Positions 63,541 to 64,000 of a stretch of DNA of 64,000 bases are shown here, piece after piece (the first letter of the stretch is position 1; each line of letters starts with the position of its first letter). This stretch comes from Adiantum capillus-veneris (Eukaryota > Streptophyta > Polypodiopsida > Polypodiales > Pteridaceae), in NCBI GenBank assembly GCA_014529385.2, contig CM043949.1, positions 142,016,858 to 142,080,857 of the forward strand, written 5' to 3'. The notes below the pieces were generated by a model. It ran no database searches. It was given only the letters and a program-made list of their open reading frames with translations, and had not been told where the DNA came from. The translations under genes were made by a program, and so were the position numbers.

Positions 63541-64000
63541 AAAGATATAAAATAGAATCAATAAAAAAGCACACTAAAAATTTTAAAAAAAGAATATACT
63601 AATGCTTTCATTAAAAAACATAGATTTAATAAGCCTACAAAATAATAAATTAATTTAATAAAATGAATCTTTGTGGATTCTTTAAATAAAAGGACTCTTT
63701 ACAAGTGAAAGTATATAAAAAATTTCATTGAAACAATACTTCACATTGGATCAAACTCTTATGAATACTCTTCAATCCTTTGTTCTAAAAAACACTAGGA
63801 TAAAATCCCCACTTTAAGAACCTTTAAGCCAATGTTGGGTGCGTTTTTTTATTGTTGCAGAGTTTTGACTTCTCTCTAGTGTGGAACGTAGATGGCCTTA
63901 AGGTTGAGCTATGGCAAAAATTTGAGGATCTATTGCGTCTTTGGCAACGCATGCGGCAGTGAAACAAGTTTCCCTTTGTTTCAGAAAGGGCTTGCAACAA
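63541..64000. other. AT-rich non-coding right end
   Basis: AT-rich to about 63830. A splice-acceptor-like TTGTTGCAG lies at about 63852-63860, followed by a short open stretch to the end of the window; too little to call an exon. Confidence 0.35.

Overview
The window is a stretch of plant nuclear DNA made almost entirely of nested, decayed LTR retrotransposons. I see no complete host gene, rRNA, tRNA or CRISPR array. Plant origin is supported by Ty3/gypsy chromodomain and OTA (Tat/Athila-type) lineages, Ty1/copia relatives, primer-binding sites of the initiator-Met type (TGGTATCAGAG) and of the TGGCGCC type, spliceosomal-type splice sites, and long (CT)n/(GT)n microsatellites. A fern or other non-seed plant is my guess from the flavour of the elements; that is inference.

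Layout from left to right. Element A (1 to ~7481, +) is a Tat-like gypsy element with gag, protease, RT, RNase H, a second RNase H and integrase. Its 5' LTR lies outside the window. Element B (7482-12944, -) is a 3'-truncated chromovirus. Copia G (~12945-15626, -) is a mutated Ty1/copia remnant. Element E (~15627-22415, -) is a truncated non-autonomous gypsy element split by a ~3 kb insertion (18045-21053). E meets element F head to head in a 20-bp palindrome at 22416-22435. Element F (~22418-29126, +) is a chromovirus lacking its 5' end. Element C (29127-38230, +) is a non-autonomous gypsy element. Next comes an unrecognised, probably broken multi-exon gene with an unusual repeat array (38231-43430, -). 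Element D (43752-57754, -) is a 14.0 kb gypsy element with both LTRs and a CCAAA target-site duplication, inserted into the leader of copia H (43430-43751 plus 57755-~58130, -). The right end (58130-64000) holds copia gag scraps, microsatellites and short tandem duplications.

The most unusual system is the D/C/E family. D, the apparent autonomous member, is laid out gag - protease (DGGAG) - RT - RNase H - integrase - a second aspartic protease (DTGA) fused to a domain with repeated W[VI]PK motifs. Between that gene and the 3' LTR lie a second polypurine tract, a TATA box and an intact 140-codon open frame. C and E share one architecture in which gag and the first protease are joined in frame to the W[VI]PK domain and everything from RT to the second protease is missing. 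This suggests a propagated non-autonomous lineage that may have depended on D-like elements. All copies here carry stops or frameshifts, many of them C-to-T changes.
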